Source of the DNA: Diogma glabrata | Taxonomy: Eukaryota; Arthropoda; Insecta; Diptera; Cylindrotomidae | DNA: 64,000 nt | NCBI GenBank assembly: GCA_963693315.1 | Contig: OY856187.1 | Location: forward strand, 45,532,235 to 45,596,234 | Direction of reading: 5' to 3' | Part shown: piece after piece, positions 46,150-59,260 of the stretch | How positions within the stretch are numbered: position 1 is the first letter of the stretch | How the letters are laid out: every line of letters starts with the position of its first letter | Notes under the pieces: generated by a model | Seen by the model: the letters and a program-made list of their open reading frames with translations, nothing else | Told to the model about the DNA's origin: nothing | The model's database searches: none | Made by a program: the position numbers and the translations under genes

Positions 46150-47430
46150 AACTGAAAATTACTTCGGTTTGAAAGACGTAAGAATTACAATCTCGAGCCA
46201 AAAGTAAAAATCTTATCCCCACCTTTTTGGGCATTTCTCGATGTTTTAGATCATAACGATTCTAAAAAGGCAAAAAAATGCCTCTGGCCGTCACAAACTT
46301 AGAAAACTTGAAACTACTGTAGCGGTTTAAAAAAAAAAATTCTAAAAATATGTTGGTAAGTTAATGGCAAGAGCCTAAAGGACGATGAGTTCGACAACGG
46401 TCCTGGAAGTGTGTAAAAAAAATCATTAACTGTGTCAAAAATAGTAAATTTTCATATTTTTGGCTTTTAAAACGTTTATTGTCAGTGATAATAAGTAATA
46501 ACTGTGAATCTGAAGAAACCAGATTATCGGCATCTGTATGTGAGACCAGGACATTGATTATTGTGTTATAAGTATGTCAAAAATATCGTTAAGTGCGTCT
46601 AAGGAATGATTTTCATATATTTTGTTTCTCAACTTTTGTTGAGAAACATACATATTATGGGAAACATTTTCGACTAGAAAGATATATTTTACTACGATAG
46701 TCGAGAGGAGGCAATCCCAATACATACAAAACAGGAGACAATCCAAATACTAATACATGTATGATGTATGCTTCATACTAATAATAAATCTGATATCATT
46801 TGTTTGGTCTTGTATATAAATCATAAAAGTAATTATTTGGATGACCTGAAATGTAATTGGACATGGTTCTTATTCTATCCAGTTTCAACTGCTAAGTTGG
46901 GATTATAGGAACGAAAAGCTGGATTATAGCTGGAAAATATCAAGTTGTTGCAGTATAAATCTTTGTTTTTATCAAAAATTGTAATTATACGGGAGATGTT
47001 TCTTGAGTAAGTTTTTGCGTGATTCCAGATTCCACGACTTCTGAATAACAGAAACTGTTGGAAAATAAATTTGAATTTTTAAATATTTTTGCAATATTTT
47101 TGGAATTTTGAAATTTCAATCTTTGATTTTGAATTAATTTTTGGAACATTTTTAAAATTTTGAATAAATCTTAAATTTTTGATTTTAATATTAAATTTTG
47201 GAATAATTTTGGAAAAACTTTGAATTTTTTATTTTGTTATAAATTTTGGAATTTTGGAAGTTTCAATTACTGATTTCGTTATAATTTTTGGAATATATTT
47301 AGAATTTTGAAAAAAGTTTAAATTTTTGATTTTATTATAATTTTGGAATTTCGAAAAAAGTTTGTATTTTTGATTTTTGATTTTTGTTTTAATTTTTGCA
47401 ATATTTTTGGAATTTTGGAAAAGTTTGAAT
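46150..47430 (+). repeat. Unidentified dispersed repeat, copy B (longest)
   Basis: It starts with ttacttcggtttgaaagacg, passes through atttttggcttttaaaacg, tgtatgtgagaccagg and gggagatgtttcttgagtaa, and ends in a long imperfect run of ggaatttttggaat-type units (47040-47430). Copy A is its inverted partner and copy C is a direct partial copy of 46800-47080. It looks like a non-coding element or a composite. Confidence 0.65.
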
Positions 47431-48169
47431 CTGTATATAAATTCATTACATATATATATAAGAGTTATATTTTTATGATTTTATATAATAAAAATTTGGT
47501 AACAATTCAAATTATTTGCATTTCATTTTCTATTTGTAGTTATATAATTCAAAATATATGTTTATTGTTATAGTTTTTAAATGTTTCAATTTGATGGAAA
47601 ATGTAAATTAAGATTTATCCAGTTTTTAATTTGATATGATTCTAAGTTATAATTAAAAAATTTTTTATGATTTCATTTACTATAAATTCATTAGGTTTTC
47701 ACCGTAACCAATTTCCAGAACAAACAATTTACATTGTATACACAGACGACCTCCTTGAACGCATTGTAAGTTGACTACTATGTTAATTATTTATGGTTGA
47801 TTTAAATTGATTAGGCAGGTAATTAGGTAGGTCGTTCGAGCAGATTCTTTCTCCAATCCGGTATGTGCATCTGGAATAAAGACAACAAGAAACTTCCGAT
47901 ACATTAGACTTACATATTGTTGACGAATCAGGTGTATGCATCTGGAATAAACTCCAAATTTCCAATGCATTAGACTTATGAGTTGTGTGTTGATTATACA
48001 TGAAGTAACCATGTTGTATTTTATTTATTGTTGTAGTATGCTATCGCTTTCGAGTATATTCTTTTGACGAATCGTTGTTGTAATTGAAAGGATCTCAAAA
48101 CTTCCAACCACGTTTTGGCCCATCATAAAGAATAAATCGCTACCATTTCACCCTCATACAACAATCCGG
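47431..48169. other. AT-rich stretch with a two-copy tandem repeat
   Basis: Two units of about 70 bp carrying gcatctggaataaa and cattagacttat lie at about 47860-47995. Otherwise nothing is recognised. Confidence 0.55.
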
Positions 48170-48480
48170 TATATTTATGACATATGCTGTATTCTGTCCA
48201 ATTTGTCCTTTCACAATCGAAATAAATACCAAAACTTCCAATTATGAAATTAAAATCCGAAACTCTTACAGGAAATAGCCACACTATGTAAGAATAATCA
48301 GGTATTTTATGACGTATGGTTTTTGTATTCTGTCTAACTTCTCATTCCACAATCGAAATAACACCAAAAATCCGATTATGAGATTAAAATCAGAATTCAC
48401 ACTGGAAACCGCCATTTTGTAGTTGTATATTCAGCATTTTCGGGAAAAAAATTTACACCATGTGCTTTACATTGATCTAG
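48170..48480. repeat. Tandem array, about 127-bp unit, 2.5 copies
   Basis: Units include atgacatatgctgtattctgtc...cacaatcgaaataa and atgacgtatggtttttgtattctgtc...cacaatcgaaataa. A third, shortened unit begins near 48430. The unit's catctggaata-like relatives occur just upstream. Confidence 0.7.
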
Positions 48481-48789
48481 AACTTGCCCATCCTTATGCA
48501 ATTTTGTAATCAATGCCAAATTTTCCCCATTTTAATTAATTTTTAAAGCCATGTGTTGAACATTCGATGTTTCGAGAAACACGTTTATTAATGTTTGTCA
48601 CACTTTATGATTTTCACTTTTTAAGTTATTTCATATAAAGAATTTTTATTTTAATTGAAACTATTTATTTAATTTTTTCAATTTAATTTTACTAATAATT
48701 TTACTACTAACACTAAATCTCGAAAATAGGATCCATCTAATATTCGAGAGTGTTAATATTTAATATTTTTTCCAGTTAATAATTGTTAC

Positions 48790-48885
48790 ATTACCGATTA
48801 CGACTTGTTCCTGGATCCCGGAATTTAATATTTTTTGTCCCGGCTTCCCGGGATTTGAATTTCTACGGGAAATGAGAAACCCTAC
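48790..48885 (-). mobile_element. Possible hAT terminus
   Basis: On the minus strand the sequence agggtttctcatttcccgta, followed by repeated cccgggaa-type blocks, resembles a common hAT end. No partner end or 8-bp duplication was found. Confidence 0.3.
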
Positions 48886-49085
48886 TCGGCACATAATTTA
48901 AAATCATTATCAGTTTCATTTTCATCCCACAAAATACATTTTGTTGCGGTTTCTTCATGTTTGTCAAGGACTTCAGCACTTGTAACTATTTTTTGAAATT
49001 GTAAATCTACCACTCGTTTTGTAAGTTGCTTTAGCGTAATCATCCGCTTTATCACATATCATTGCCATTAGTTCTGTAGAATAAT

Positions 49086-51819
49086 TTTTTTTTTATTATT
49101 TAGTTTGACATGTTTAGCACACTAAATATGAAATATTCATTATTCAGACTCTTTGAATTTCAGAAAATACAATGTTTTAAATCACGATGGACATTTTCTT
49201 TAAATGCCTGAGGGGAAAATTCATCGAGAAATACAGAGGAGGGCATTGAGTTCCACAATTTGGCCACTCTATTAAAATAGTCATTCTGGAAGGACACAGT
49301 CCTACAACGAGGTATTTGTATAACAAATGGATGGGATGACTCAGCAGCTCTTGTTTGTCGATTGTACTGCGCCCACAATGGCAGGTTATTTTGAATTTCC
49401 TTAGAGGAGAATTCGCTAAAGTTATATTTATAGTAAATTGACAATTCAGCCACATTTCTTCTGTGCTGGAGTGAATCAAGCTGGTCCGTTAGTTCGGTAT
49501 TACCAATCAACCGTATTGCTTTTCTCTGTACAGAGTCAAGACATTTTATTGTTGGCTGACAAGCATCTCCCCAAACATGACAGCAGTATTCCATACATGG
49601 ACGAATAAAGGACTTGAAGATTAGCAAAATTTGTGCGGGATTGAAATACTTTGACATCGACTCAAGAATCCTAATTTTTGCATTGCCGATTTAGTGAGGT
49701 AAACACATGTTTATTCCATTTCAGGTTATTTTGAATATCCACTCCAAGAAGTCTAAGTGATTCAACCTCACGCAATTCCTTGTGGTTTATTTTAATAGGA
49801 AAATTTTTATGTCGCTCTATTTGTGAAAGACGGCAAAGTTTGGTTTTGGTTGGATTAAATGAAACAAGATTACGTTCTCCCCATTCCATTATGCGATCCA
49901 GGTCGTTGTTGATAGAATCAATTAGCAGCTCTCTATCAGTGGTAACTACAGTATGAGATCGAAATTTAGGAGATGCATGTGATGCATGCAATGTGCTGTC
50001 ATCAGCAAAACTATGGATTGGGTGCACTGTGGAAATAAGTAAGTCATTAATGTATAGAAGAAACAATGTTGGTGAGATTGCAGAACCTTGGGGAATACCA
50101 GCATTGGTTGTGAAAATATGGATGTGATACCATCTAAATTAACATGAAATTGGTGACCTGTAAGAAAACTATGAATCCATGAGACAGTAAGATGGTCTAT
50201 GCCCTAAGATTTTAATTTAGCTATGATATTTTTATGCCACACTTTATCAAATGCTTTAGAAATGTCAAGTGAAATAGTGAATGTTTCACCATGGTTTTTC
50301 AGCGACTTGTTCCAGACATGGGATAAGTAGGCTTACAGATCACCTGTTGCATGACTTCTACGAAAACCATACTGTTTATGATCAATAATTCGCGACATTT
50401 CCAAATAATCTATCAAATTTTAGTTAACATGTTTTTCAAATATTTTAGCTAAAACCGACAGAATTGCAATTGGTCTATAATTGTTAGGGTCTATCCTACT
50501 GCCTTTCTTTGATATGGGTTGAACGCTGGCCAGCATCCAAGAATCGGGAAATATTCCGGCTTTATAAGAGTCACTCACGGGAATGTCATAAAGAACTAAG
50601 GTTGGAATAGAGGATCAAGTAAAATTGCTATCGACTGATTTAACTGCCTGAAAGAAGCTACGTGAGCCAGATGGGTGCTAGGCGAATTTCTTTGCTTTCT
50701 TCTGGATAAAGGCGTCTTGGTCCAATTTTATTTTGAATTTACTAATATTTCTGGCTTTCTTATAGGCGCTATGGGTTTCAGATGTTTCATTTGCGTTGTA
50801 CGTCTTAAATGCTTTGCGTTTATTCTTCACTGCCTCATCAACATCCCGAGTGAACCAAGGCTCAGTTTTAGGAGTGATTAATCGATTTGGAATAAACCGC
50901 CGCATTCCGTCTTTAATGATTTCAGAAATTCTTATTGTCGATGTGCAAGGATATTGATCAACACAACAAATAGTTTTCCATCATAAAAGTTTCTCAGTCC
51001 CTCCCAGTCAGCGCATTTATAGTTCCAAACGCGACGAGGATTTGCTTTAATTTGTGTCGGTGATGTAAATTGCACTATTGCTTGATATTAATAAATGGTC
51101 CGATGTTCCGAGGGTTTGTTCAAAAAGGGTTGTCTTCGTGGTATCTGGTTCGTTTGTCAAAAGCAGATCCAGCAAATTATTGTTATGATGTGAATTGTCT
51201 GAGATTCTAGTGGGACACTCTATCATTTGCATCAAACCGTGATAATCTGCGAGTATCAGTTTGGCTTGTCTTCCTACGTCGTCAGTGTGCGATGAATACT
51301 TAAGCCATTCTTTATTATGAATATTGAAGTCTCCAAGAATGGCCAGTCTTACTTTGGGGTAGTCCGTGGTAATCTTGTCTAGATTAGCCGATATTTGATC
51401 GAAAAAGGGACATCCTGGGGGGGGGGATTTGGGGATCTGTATAATCCTATTATAAACATTGTTTCATCAACACCTGCGATATTCAGTGCTATAGAATTAT
51501 GGTGCTGAGAGTTCAACTCGTAAGCCTTAATTCTTCTACATGAAAGTGAATTTCGAACATATACACAGACACCAAGCTTGTTATAAAAGGAATGTTCCAA
51601 TTCGTAACTAGGCATCCGGTATTTATCGAGATCCAATTTCGATGCTTTGCCACTAACAATTGTTTCGGTAAGAAACAATATGTCAGGTTTAATTTTTTCG
51701 ATGTAGTGATGAACCTCGTTTAAATTCGAATTAAGACCTCTTATGTTGGTGAAGTCAATTCTAAGCTGTTGGTTCACTCTGCTGCCATTTTGTTGAGACA
51801 AAGACTTACCCTTTGACAT
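49086..51819 (-). pseudogene. Jockey-like LINE ORF2, near full length but frameshifted
   Basis: The order on the minus strand is endonuclease, RT and C-terminus. Endonuclease blocks are ITFTNIRGLN-like FTNIRGLNS, DILFLTETIVS, LAILGDFNIH, LDLLLTN and TSDHLLI. RT blocks are NYRPIAILSVLAKIFE, HKQYGFRRSHAT, LDISKAFDKVWH and SFADDSTLHAS, with FADD as catalytic box. The C-terminus includes CMEYCCHVWGDA and FNRVAKLWNSMPSS. At least five stops or frame changes break it. The 3' non-coding region and A tail (49086-49097 on the plus strand as T) match the truncated copy at 13.2-13.6 kb. Confidence 0.85.
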
Positions 51820-53814
51820 TGCAGGTATAGATACTGAAATTCAGCCAGGCCTAAATTTCAACACTACACAGTACAAAAGAAACTGGGTATCTTTGTCACA
51901 AAAACACGATAGCAGGTTTCATGCAACAGTTGCACGATAAGTTAAAAGCAAAAAAATGCGGACAAAAGGACACTAACAAAATTGAAGAGTACAAATAAAG
52001 GGTTAAATTCGAAATTCCTACTAACAACTAAAGCGAAATTTTACATTTCTTGCTACCAGGCAATACAAAACAAATTTATGCTTTAAAATAATAAATAAAT
52101 TTATTACATCAAAGCAATAAAAGGTATAATTTTGTCTGCCTACCACCTGGTAACATTAAATATAAAATACCAAATTACTTTTTTTATAAAGAACAATCTC
52201 ACCAATTATATAATTGTACGCCTCCGTTCTTCACCACTTTTATTTTCACAAACACACACTTCAGTGTATTTTATCTTATTTTACCTTTACTCTGTCTTTA
52301 TAAAGACATACATGCAAAAATAAAATAAAACAAAATACAGTTTATTTTTATATTTTCGATTATTTTTTTTACTTTAAAATTTAGCACACAACCTTCTCCG
52401 TCTGACTCCGGTTGATGAACTCCAGTTACGGATCTTCGAAGTTGAACACTTTTACTAACTGAATTTCCAGATTGATTTATCCTAAATCCACTAGCTTCGA
52501 CAATGTTTTTTTTTTGGATAACGTCACTAATAGCTTCCTCTTTTTTAGCCACTGTCGCTTTACAAAATCTGACACTTATGACATATCAACAGAATCAATA
52601 AATACTTCCGTTCTATTCCTTTTGTTAACAAATTTATTTTCAAAATTTTTTTTGTTATTCAATAAAATAATCAAAATATAAATTAATCACAAACAATTTC
52701 TTTTAGTTTCAAATAAAATTAAAAGACACATCACAAGTAAAAATGTGATATTCATTTTATTAATTTTATTTTATGTAATCTAATCTGCCCACCAAAATCA
52801 AAATGGTCCGGCATATATAGTAAGGTTTTTTTCAGTGCTTTGTTTCTTTTTTTATTATCCTTCTCATTGAACACAAATTAATAATTTCTCCTTCCAAATA
52901 TCATAAAAACAAAAAAATATTCAAACGAGAAAATATTCCCCTCCAACCATTCTTATTATTTACAAATGAACAAAACTCTATTCTAGCTACATATAACATT
53001 ATGAGCTTTACATAGCAAAAATTTCTATGTAGACACAAACAAGTATTATTAATTGGTATTGAGTGCAATTAACTAAAAAAAATATTAAAATATTATTGAT
53101 ATATAATATAACGCTTTTATATCTGTTTAATTTTAACAGGCTGGAATTGAAATAAATTGGCAAATTATTAGTGAATTTCTTTATATATGAATATTCTTAT
53201 TTTAGAGAAATATTCGAAATAGTCAGTCGTTACATTAGTTTTCACCTATTTGGTTTTACTCCAAAAATCACTCTGTCTTACATTTATTTTCATTCAAATT
53301 GGAAGTCATAAGCCGTCATCGTAATTTTCCCGTTAAACCAATTTTGTTTATCGTTAAACCAATTAAAAGTTAAATGGAATTTCCCTCATAAATAAACAAC
53401 AATCTAAGAACCTCAGATCATTTACTTAACAATTAAACATGTGTATAATTGCTGAGTAAATACCAAATATTAATATTAATTTTAATAGGTTTTGAAATAA
53501 AACATATTAGCAAAAATATCAAACCAATGCAATTTGATTCTTATTTAATTATTTGGAAATTCGAATTGTTATGAATTGAATTAAGGTTTAATTGAATATA
53601 ATTGAATAGTTTTAAGCATTTGCTCGAGACTATGATGACGGGACATCGGGACTCGCCACACTTAAAAATAAGAGAAGATGTATATGGAAAGTTACATCTT
53701 CTCGAATTATAATTTATTATTGTTTTCAACGTTTCAATTTTTTGTAATTTAGATTTTTTAAATAGTGTTTGTTTTAAAAAGTAAATTCAAATAAAAATCG
53801 TTGTATTAACGAAT
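51820..53814. other. Mostly unassigned, AT-rich
   Basis: The part next to 51819 may be the 5' region of the LINE. Beyond the frame annotated at 52298-52552 I see nothing that I can support. Confidence 0.4.
52298..52552 (-). CDS. Possible coding fragment of unknown function
   Basis: A minus-strand open stretch reads AKKEEAISDVIQKKNIVEAS, then SVQLRRSVTGVHQPESD. Its balanced composition looks more like real protein than the surrounding AT-rich frames. It has no ATG (GTG at the nominal start), and an in-frame TGA lies about 40 bases upstream. It may be an exon, part of a decayed LINE ORF1, or chance. I do not recognise it. Confidence 0.2.
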   Translation of the reverse strand: MAKKEEAISDVIQKKNIVEASGFRINQSGNSVSKSVQLRRSVTGVHQPESDGEGCVLNFKVKKIIENIKINCILFYFIFACMSL

Positions 53815-54137
53815 TGAATAGTGTGTCAAAAAAATTGATTTTCATTTATGTTTTTAACCAATTTTTTGAAAAACATAAAATTAATTATTTGAATGACATG
53901 AAATGTAAACTCAATAAGTTTCAGAAATGTAAACTCAATAAGTATGGAAACAAATACAGTTTCAACTCCTCCAAACTTATAGGAACAGTTGTAAAGTATC
54001 AAGTTGTTGCAGATTAAATGTCGTTTTTTAAAAAAATTGTAATTGTTAGGGAGATGTTTCTTGAGTAATTTTTTTGTGTGATTCCACGACTTCCGAATAA
54101 CAGAAACAGTTAGAAAATAAGTTTGATTTTTTGATTA
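53815..54137 (+). repeat. Unidentified dispersed repeat, copy C
   Basis: It matches 46800-47080 in the same orientation. Shared pieces include aattatttgaatgacatgaaatgtaa, aaagtatcaagttgttgcag and gggagatgtttcttgagtaa. Homology stops where the LINE 3' tail begins at 54138. Confidence 0.7.
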
Positions 54138-56835
54138 GATTTAGATTTAGATTTGCTTTATTTCAGTTATAATTTTGGATACAAGTATTAAATTTTATTC
54201 AGTGACCAGTATGATACTTTTCATCTTTGAAATTGATTTTTAATTTAATATTTTAATAATTCTTATTTTTTATAAATAAGCTATAAGTGAGAATAAAAAT
54301 GTGTTGAAATATTTTTGGAAGAAAAGATATATAAAAACTTCATTGTGTTTCTTAAGATTAAATAAAACTATCGTATAACCTAACTTAACCTAGAATTGAC
54401 CTTAAAATTAAATGAAAGCAATAGTTGTTCTCCGGTGAACGCTAGATCGACTCCACAGGCTTAATAGATGTCTGTCAAGTCAATACAGCAGTCACCAGAA
54501 GACAACCACTTCTTATGCTTATTAGTGTAAATTGTTTATTAGTATGTTATCAGATAATTGGCATGAGTGAATGAATTTTTGTTGTGCTCCTACTATGAAG
54601 TCTTTTATAAGTGGGATATTGGATAATGCAGATAGTCTTCTGGTGGAAAAATCTCTTGGTAGACGGTAGATGATTTTGAGGCATTGGTTTTTTGATCACC
54701 TGTAATTTTTTAATGTGGGTTTTAGCAGCGCAGCTCCAGACGGGGGAGCTATAAAGCATTGCAGATCGAATAATAAGTAGATAAATAAGTTTTTTATTAT
54801 GATATGAAAGTTTTGATTTAAAGTTCAGAAGTCCGTATAGGGCTCTGATCAGTTTATCACATTTTTCCGTTATTTTTGAAAAATGTTCTTTGAACGTAAG
54901 CCTACGATCCAAAGTTAGGCCAAGATATTTCACCGAATTTGACCATGTTATATAGTGTTGGTTAAAACGTAATGGTTGGTTGCTAGGCAGATGTTTGGCA
55001 GCCCTACGACGGGTGAAAAATATGGCTTGGGTCTTAGAGTGGTTTATGGAAATGTTCCATTTTTGAAAATATTGATCTAATGAGTTTAATGTGAGTTGCA
55101 ACTGCTTTGTGATATTTTTGACATTATAGGAAGACTTAAATATAGTTGTATCATCTGCAAAGAGTCCGAACTCAACTGAACTGGGTATAGCGTGTTTGAT
55201 ATCCGATGTGAATATATTATATAAGATGGGCGACAGGACAGCACCTTGAGGTACTCCAGCAGCTACATGGTGAATTATAGATCGCTTGTTGTTTATAGAA
55301 ACAAAAAATTTACGATTAGTTAGGAATGACTTTATAATCATGATTATGAACCGTGGGAAGTTAAGTTTTATCATTTTCTATATTAACCCGTTGTGCCATG
55401 TTTTGTCGAATGCTTTTTCAATATCGAACAGTATCATACCAGTAGAGCATTTATTGCGTAATTTTTCTTTTGCATGCTGGCAAATTCGGTGTAGTTGGTG
55501 AGTGGTTGAATGATTGTATCTAAATCCGAATTGCTGCTTGGGTAGTATTGGGTATTTATCTAGAAAGAAATTAATTTCTGTTAATAATATACGTTCCAGG
55601 ATTTTCCCTAAAGAGCTAAGAAGGCTTATGGGGCGATTAGATTCAATTTTGGATTTGTCTCTACCGATTTTTGAAATGGGTATTATTTTGGCACTTTTCC
55701 AGCAATCTGGGAAATATGATTTTTGAATACAGGCATTGAAGACATATGTTAGGAATACAATGGCCTTACGTGGTAAATGTTTAATAAGATGGTTGTTGAT
55801 TTCGTCTTCGCCTGGTGATTTGGATTTCTTTATATTTTTAATCAGTTTGGCTAGGAGGCTTGGTTTAACCAAAAATATTTTGTTATCTGTGTTGATGTTA
55901 TTGTTTATGTAATTTTTTACCTCTGTTTCTACTGTTGTACAATGAATGTTGTTGGGCATGATTGTATTGTGTATGTTGGCGAATTGCGAAGCCAGTGCTT
56001 CACATTTTTTCTGATCTGAGATCAATAAATTTTGACGTGTAGTGACGTTACTTAGGTTGCTAGTACTAGATATCAAAGTAGGTAATTGTTTTTGCTTATT
56101 TCTTAGGATTTTTGAAACAGCCCACATTTTATTTGTATGCCGATTCTGTTCGATGTTTTTTAGAAATGTTTCCCATTTATTGTTGCGTATTTCTTGAACT
56201 TCTTTACGTATTCTCTCATTTAATTCATTTGTAATAGCTTTTAGGATTGGGTCTCTTTTCCGTTGCCATTGGCGTCGCCGGATATTTCGTAATCGCTGTA
56301 TAAATTTGATATGAGGCGGAAGTATCAGGAGTTCATCATTTTGTGATTTATGTTGTATGAATGGAATATAGAGATCTCTGGCTTCTATAATTTTTGAGTT
56401 TAGTTCAGCAATTAATGTGTCGATGTCCTTTTTAGTATTGATGTTGCGAACTGCTGATTCATTAGAGAGATCGATGTAATTGTTCAGGAATACTTTAAAG
56501 TCGTTCCAGTTCCCTTTTTTATAATCATGGTAAGATATTTTATGTATTGATGATCTCGCATTTGAAAAAACATTGAATTTCACAGGCAGATGGTCTGAGC
56601 TAAGCTCGTTGAGTGTAGTAAGCTCTGAAAGTATGCTAGTGTTATTTGTTATTAGAAAGTCGAGTGTTGACCCAAATTTAGATCTGCTGGAAAAGTGAGT
56701 TGGGTTTGCTGGAAATTGAATAACGTAATTGTTATTTGCTAGTTCATTATATAGTGCAGTACCGGCTGCGTTGCTTTTGTGGCAGTTCCAGAGTGTGTGT
56801 TTGCTGTTTAAGTCTCCACCAATTATAAAGGAGCA
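54138..56835 (-). mobile_element. 5'-truncated Jockey-like LINE, one in-frame stop and a late frameshift
   Basis: It begins in the endonuclease (FIIGGDLNSKHTLWN near 56830, LDFLITN, SSDHLPV) and ends with a tail of aaatct repeats (54138-54160, complementary on the plus strand). It lies against copy C of the dispersed repeat, which suggests insertion there. The 3' part is AT-rich. Confidence 0.85.
54550..56583 (-). pseudogene. LINE reverse transcriptase with one in-frame TAG
   Basis: Frames 56583-55378 and 55374-54550 are the same reading frame separated by a single TAG at 55380-55378. RT blocks are SKSPGEDEINNHLIKHLP, ESNRPISLLSSLGKILER, KQQFGFRYNHSTTHQ, LFDIEKAFDKTWH, GVPQGAVLSPILYNIF and the catalytic LFADDTTIF. 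Near 54690 the last about 45 codons shift frame; another frame continues CLKIIYRLPRDF. Only a few lesions suggest a fairly young copy. Confidence 0.85.
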
Positions 56836-58171
56836 CTCAGAGAAAAAACCAAAGTAAAATCATCTAAAATAGCTTTGGTAAAATATTTTGCATGGAGTTC
56901 TTAAAACTAAGCATTAACACCAAAGTTATTAGATATTTTGAACATGGTAAAAAAATGAAAAGCTTAGTTGAACCATCATAAATTTTTTGAATGATTGTAA
57001 CAAGTTTTAGCTAACTTTTTTGTTATAAACTTGTGTAATTCAATATAGAATTGAGGCAGTTCATATAAAAATTAGTTTAAAATACCAAGACTGCTTTATA
57101 CAAGTATTGTGTACATTTTTGAAAAATATTGAGCCTTTTTTAAATTCAGATTTCGTATGAAAATTATCTAATTCTCATTGCGTTTTAGATTTTCTCTGAA
57201 CATTTCAAATTTATTTGAAGCTTAAAGATCAGTACTTGTCTTAATCCATTTTTTAGAAAGAAAAACATATGTTTTTATTTATTTCAATAAAACTCTTATA
57301 ACTAAAATAAAAACAAATTACCCTATATATGCGGTTTCATCAGTTTTTAATTGAATTAAATTTATTTATTTTTTGATTTACGAGATGACAAGACCGCGAA
57401 CGCCAGTCCATACTATTAACATACAAGTTAACGTGAGATATCATATACCACTGACAATAGCAGCGAGAAATGACTAGCCAAGGTGAAATCCTAAGGGTAA
57501 TGACGGTTTAACTCTATTCAGTCAATGGCAGCACCCTCAGTTCTGGCTACTGAATATTCCTTAAGGTTGGCCGCTTATTCGAAGTCTTCATCTTCATGTA
57601 GCTCTATGTCTGGGCTTTAATCATTGAGGAAAACTGCGTATCGCATGATCATGAAATAATCCACTAGATAGATTATTGCCAACCCACTTTATGTTTAGTA
57701 AAAAAAAAGTTTATAAAAACCCCAAAAATTGGGCCCACCAACCACCCTCAGAACGCATGTTATTATGTGGAATCTAAACGTTAACAGATTGTTTGTTGTG
57801 GTAGAAATTGTAATTCCTACTATACATTACATTTACATCATTGGTAATTTTAAACAAACTCTTGGTAGATCTAGATGTGTAATTTCTTTACATAAAGTTA
57901 CTAAAGTTATAACATATCATATCATCTATAAAAATATTAAATTGGCGGTAATGGAAAACGATTTGAGTTTCCAAAACTTTAGTTGAGGCTTTAAACAGCT
58001 CTCTCCAATTAGAATCAATAATGTTTGTAGCATATTTTAATAAAGTGCAAAATTAAAAAGTTATTTGGGTTTTCGCATTTTATATTTTATGTAAAACAAC
58101 TCGTTTAATTTTAATATTTATACATATAATCATATTTGTTTGTACAGTTATTTTTTAAACTTTTTGCTTCA
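56836..58171. other. AT-rich stretch, nothing recognised
   Basis: A less AT-rich part at 57390-57670 may be a piece of another repeat. The 85-codon frame at 57729-57986 has no recognisable motif. Confidence 0.35.
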
Positions 58172-58950
58172 GCGTTAGGTAAATTGTACCAGTAGCTTTT
58201 ATGAATATATTTCAACCGCCAAATATTTTACAATTACTAAGGTGGTAATGCCTAAGTATTGTACAATATTATAAAACTTATTGTATGATTTTTGACTTCA
58301 TACTTTAATTTAGCAAAAACGGCATTGTTTTGTATAATTATACTTAGTATACACTTAAACATAGTTATATGCAAGAGTATTAGTCGTCCTTTTTTAAATT
58401 TACTAAGAATTCCTAAATTATCATTAGATTTAGGTAAATTATACAAATAGATTTTGTGAAAAGATTTTGACCGCTTAATATTTACTAATTATTTGGGTGG
58501 TAATGCCAATGTATTGTCCAATATTATAAAAGTTTTTGAGCAATTTTGTAATTTATATTTTACTTGGCAAAAAACTGCATTTTTTTGTACAATTCTGCTT
58601 AGAAGTTAGATTATATTTGTGCACAGTTATAAACAAGAGCACCAGTGATTGATATACAAATATTCAATTAGTATTATAATTTCGTTGAAGATATTTGGCT
58701 TAGCAAGTGCGTGTTTTCGTATCATAATAATTTTTTTTAAAAGTTCAGTTTTAAGTATAATAATTAATTTCTTTGGTACAATTCTGCTTAGATTATATTT
58801 GTGTACAGTTATAAACAAGAGCATCAGTGATTGAAATATATATTTTCAATTGGTATTATAATTTCGTTGAAGATATTTGGCTTAGCAAGGGCGTGTTTTC
58901 GTGTATCATAATAATTTTGTTTAAAGTTCTGTTTTAAGTATAATAAATAA
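58172..58950. repeat. Compound tandem repeats, periods about 259 and 181 bp
   Basis: A segment starting ttaggtaaatt (58172) recurs at 58431. Then a segment with agattatatttgtgcacag (about 58609) recurs about 181 bp later (agattatatttgtgtacag), followed each time by gaagatatttggcttagcaag and gtgcgtgttttcg. The array ends about 300 bp before the zinc-finger gene. Confidence 0.75.
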
Positions 58951-59260
58951 TTTCTGGATAATAGAGCAAAATTTGGTAAGTATTGTTTAATTTAATTTGT
59001 TTGTTTTTTTTAACTTTTAATCAAATCACAATTTGTCATATTCTTATTATGACAACATTTAAACATAATCTAAAACCTATACATTTGCTTAGACCTTAGG
59101 CTAACCGCGTTCATCCTATAACAAAGATTTAATTTACGTTTTGATATAAGTAGACATTACAAAAGATCTCGAGACGCAAGACAAGACAAAACTGCACTGG
59201 ACGGAAAAGTTCATTATTTTATAGTTATTTTTTAATTAGAAGTTTGTTTTTGAATTAAAA

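Noticed and set aside
51832..51870. 2A-like reading DTEIQPGL on the plus strand
   Set aside because: It lies on the strand opposite to the LINE ORF2 and lacks the NPGP core, so it is probably chance.
57390..57670. Less AT-rich block considered as an rRNA fragment
   Set aside because: I could not match it to conserved rRNA segments; only general composition suggested it.
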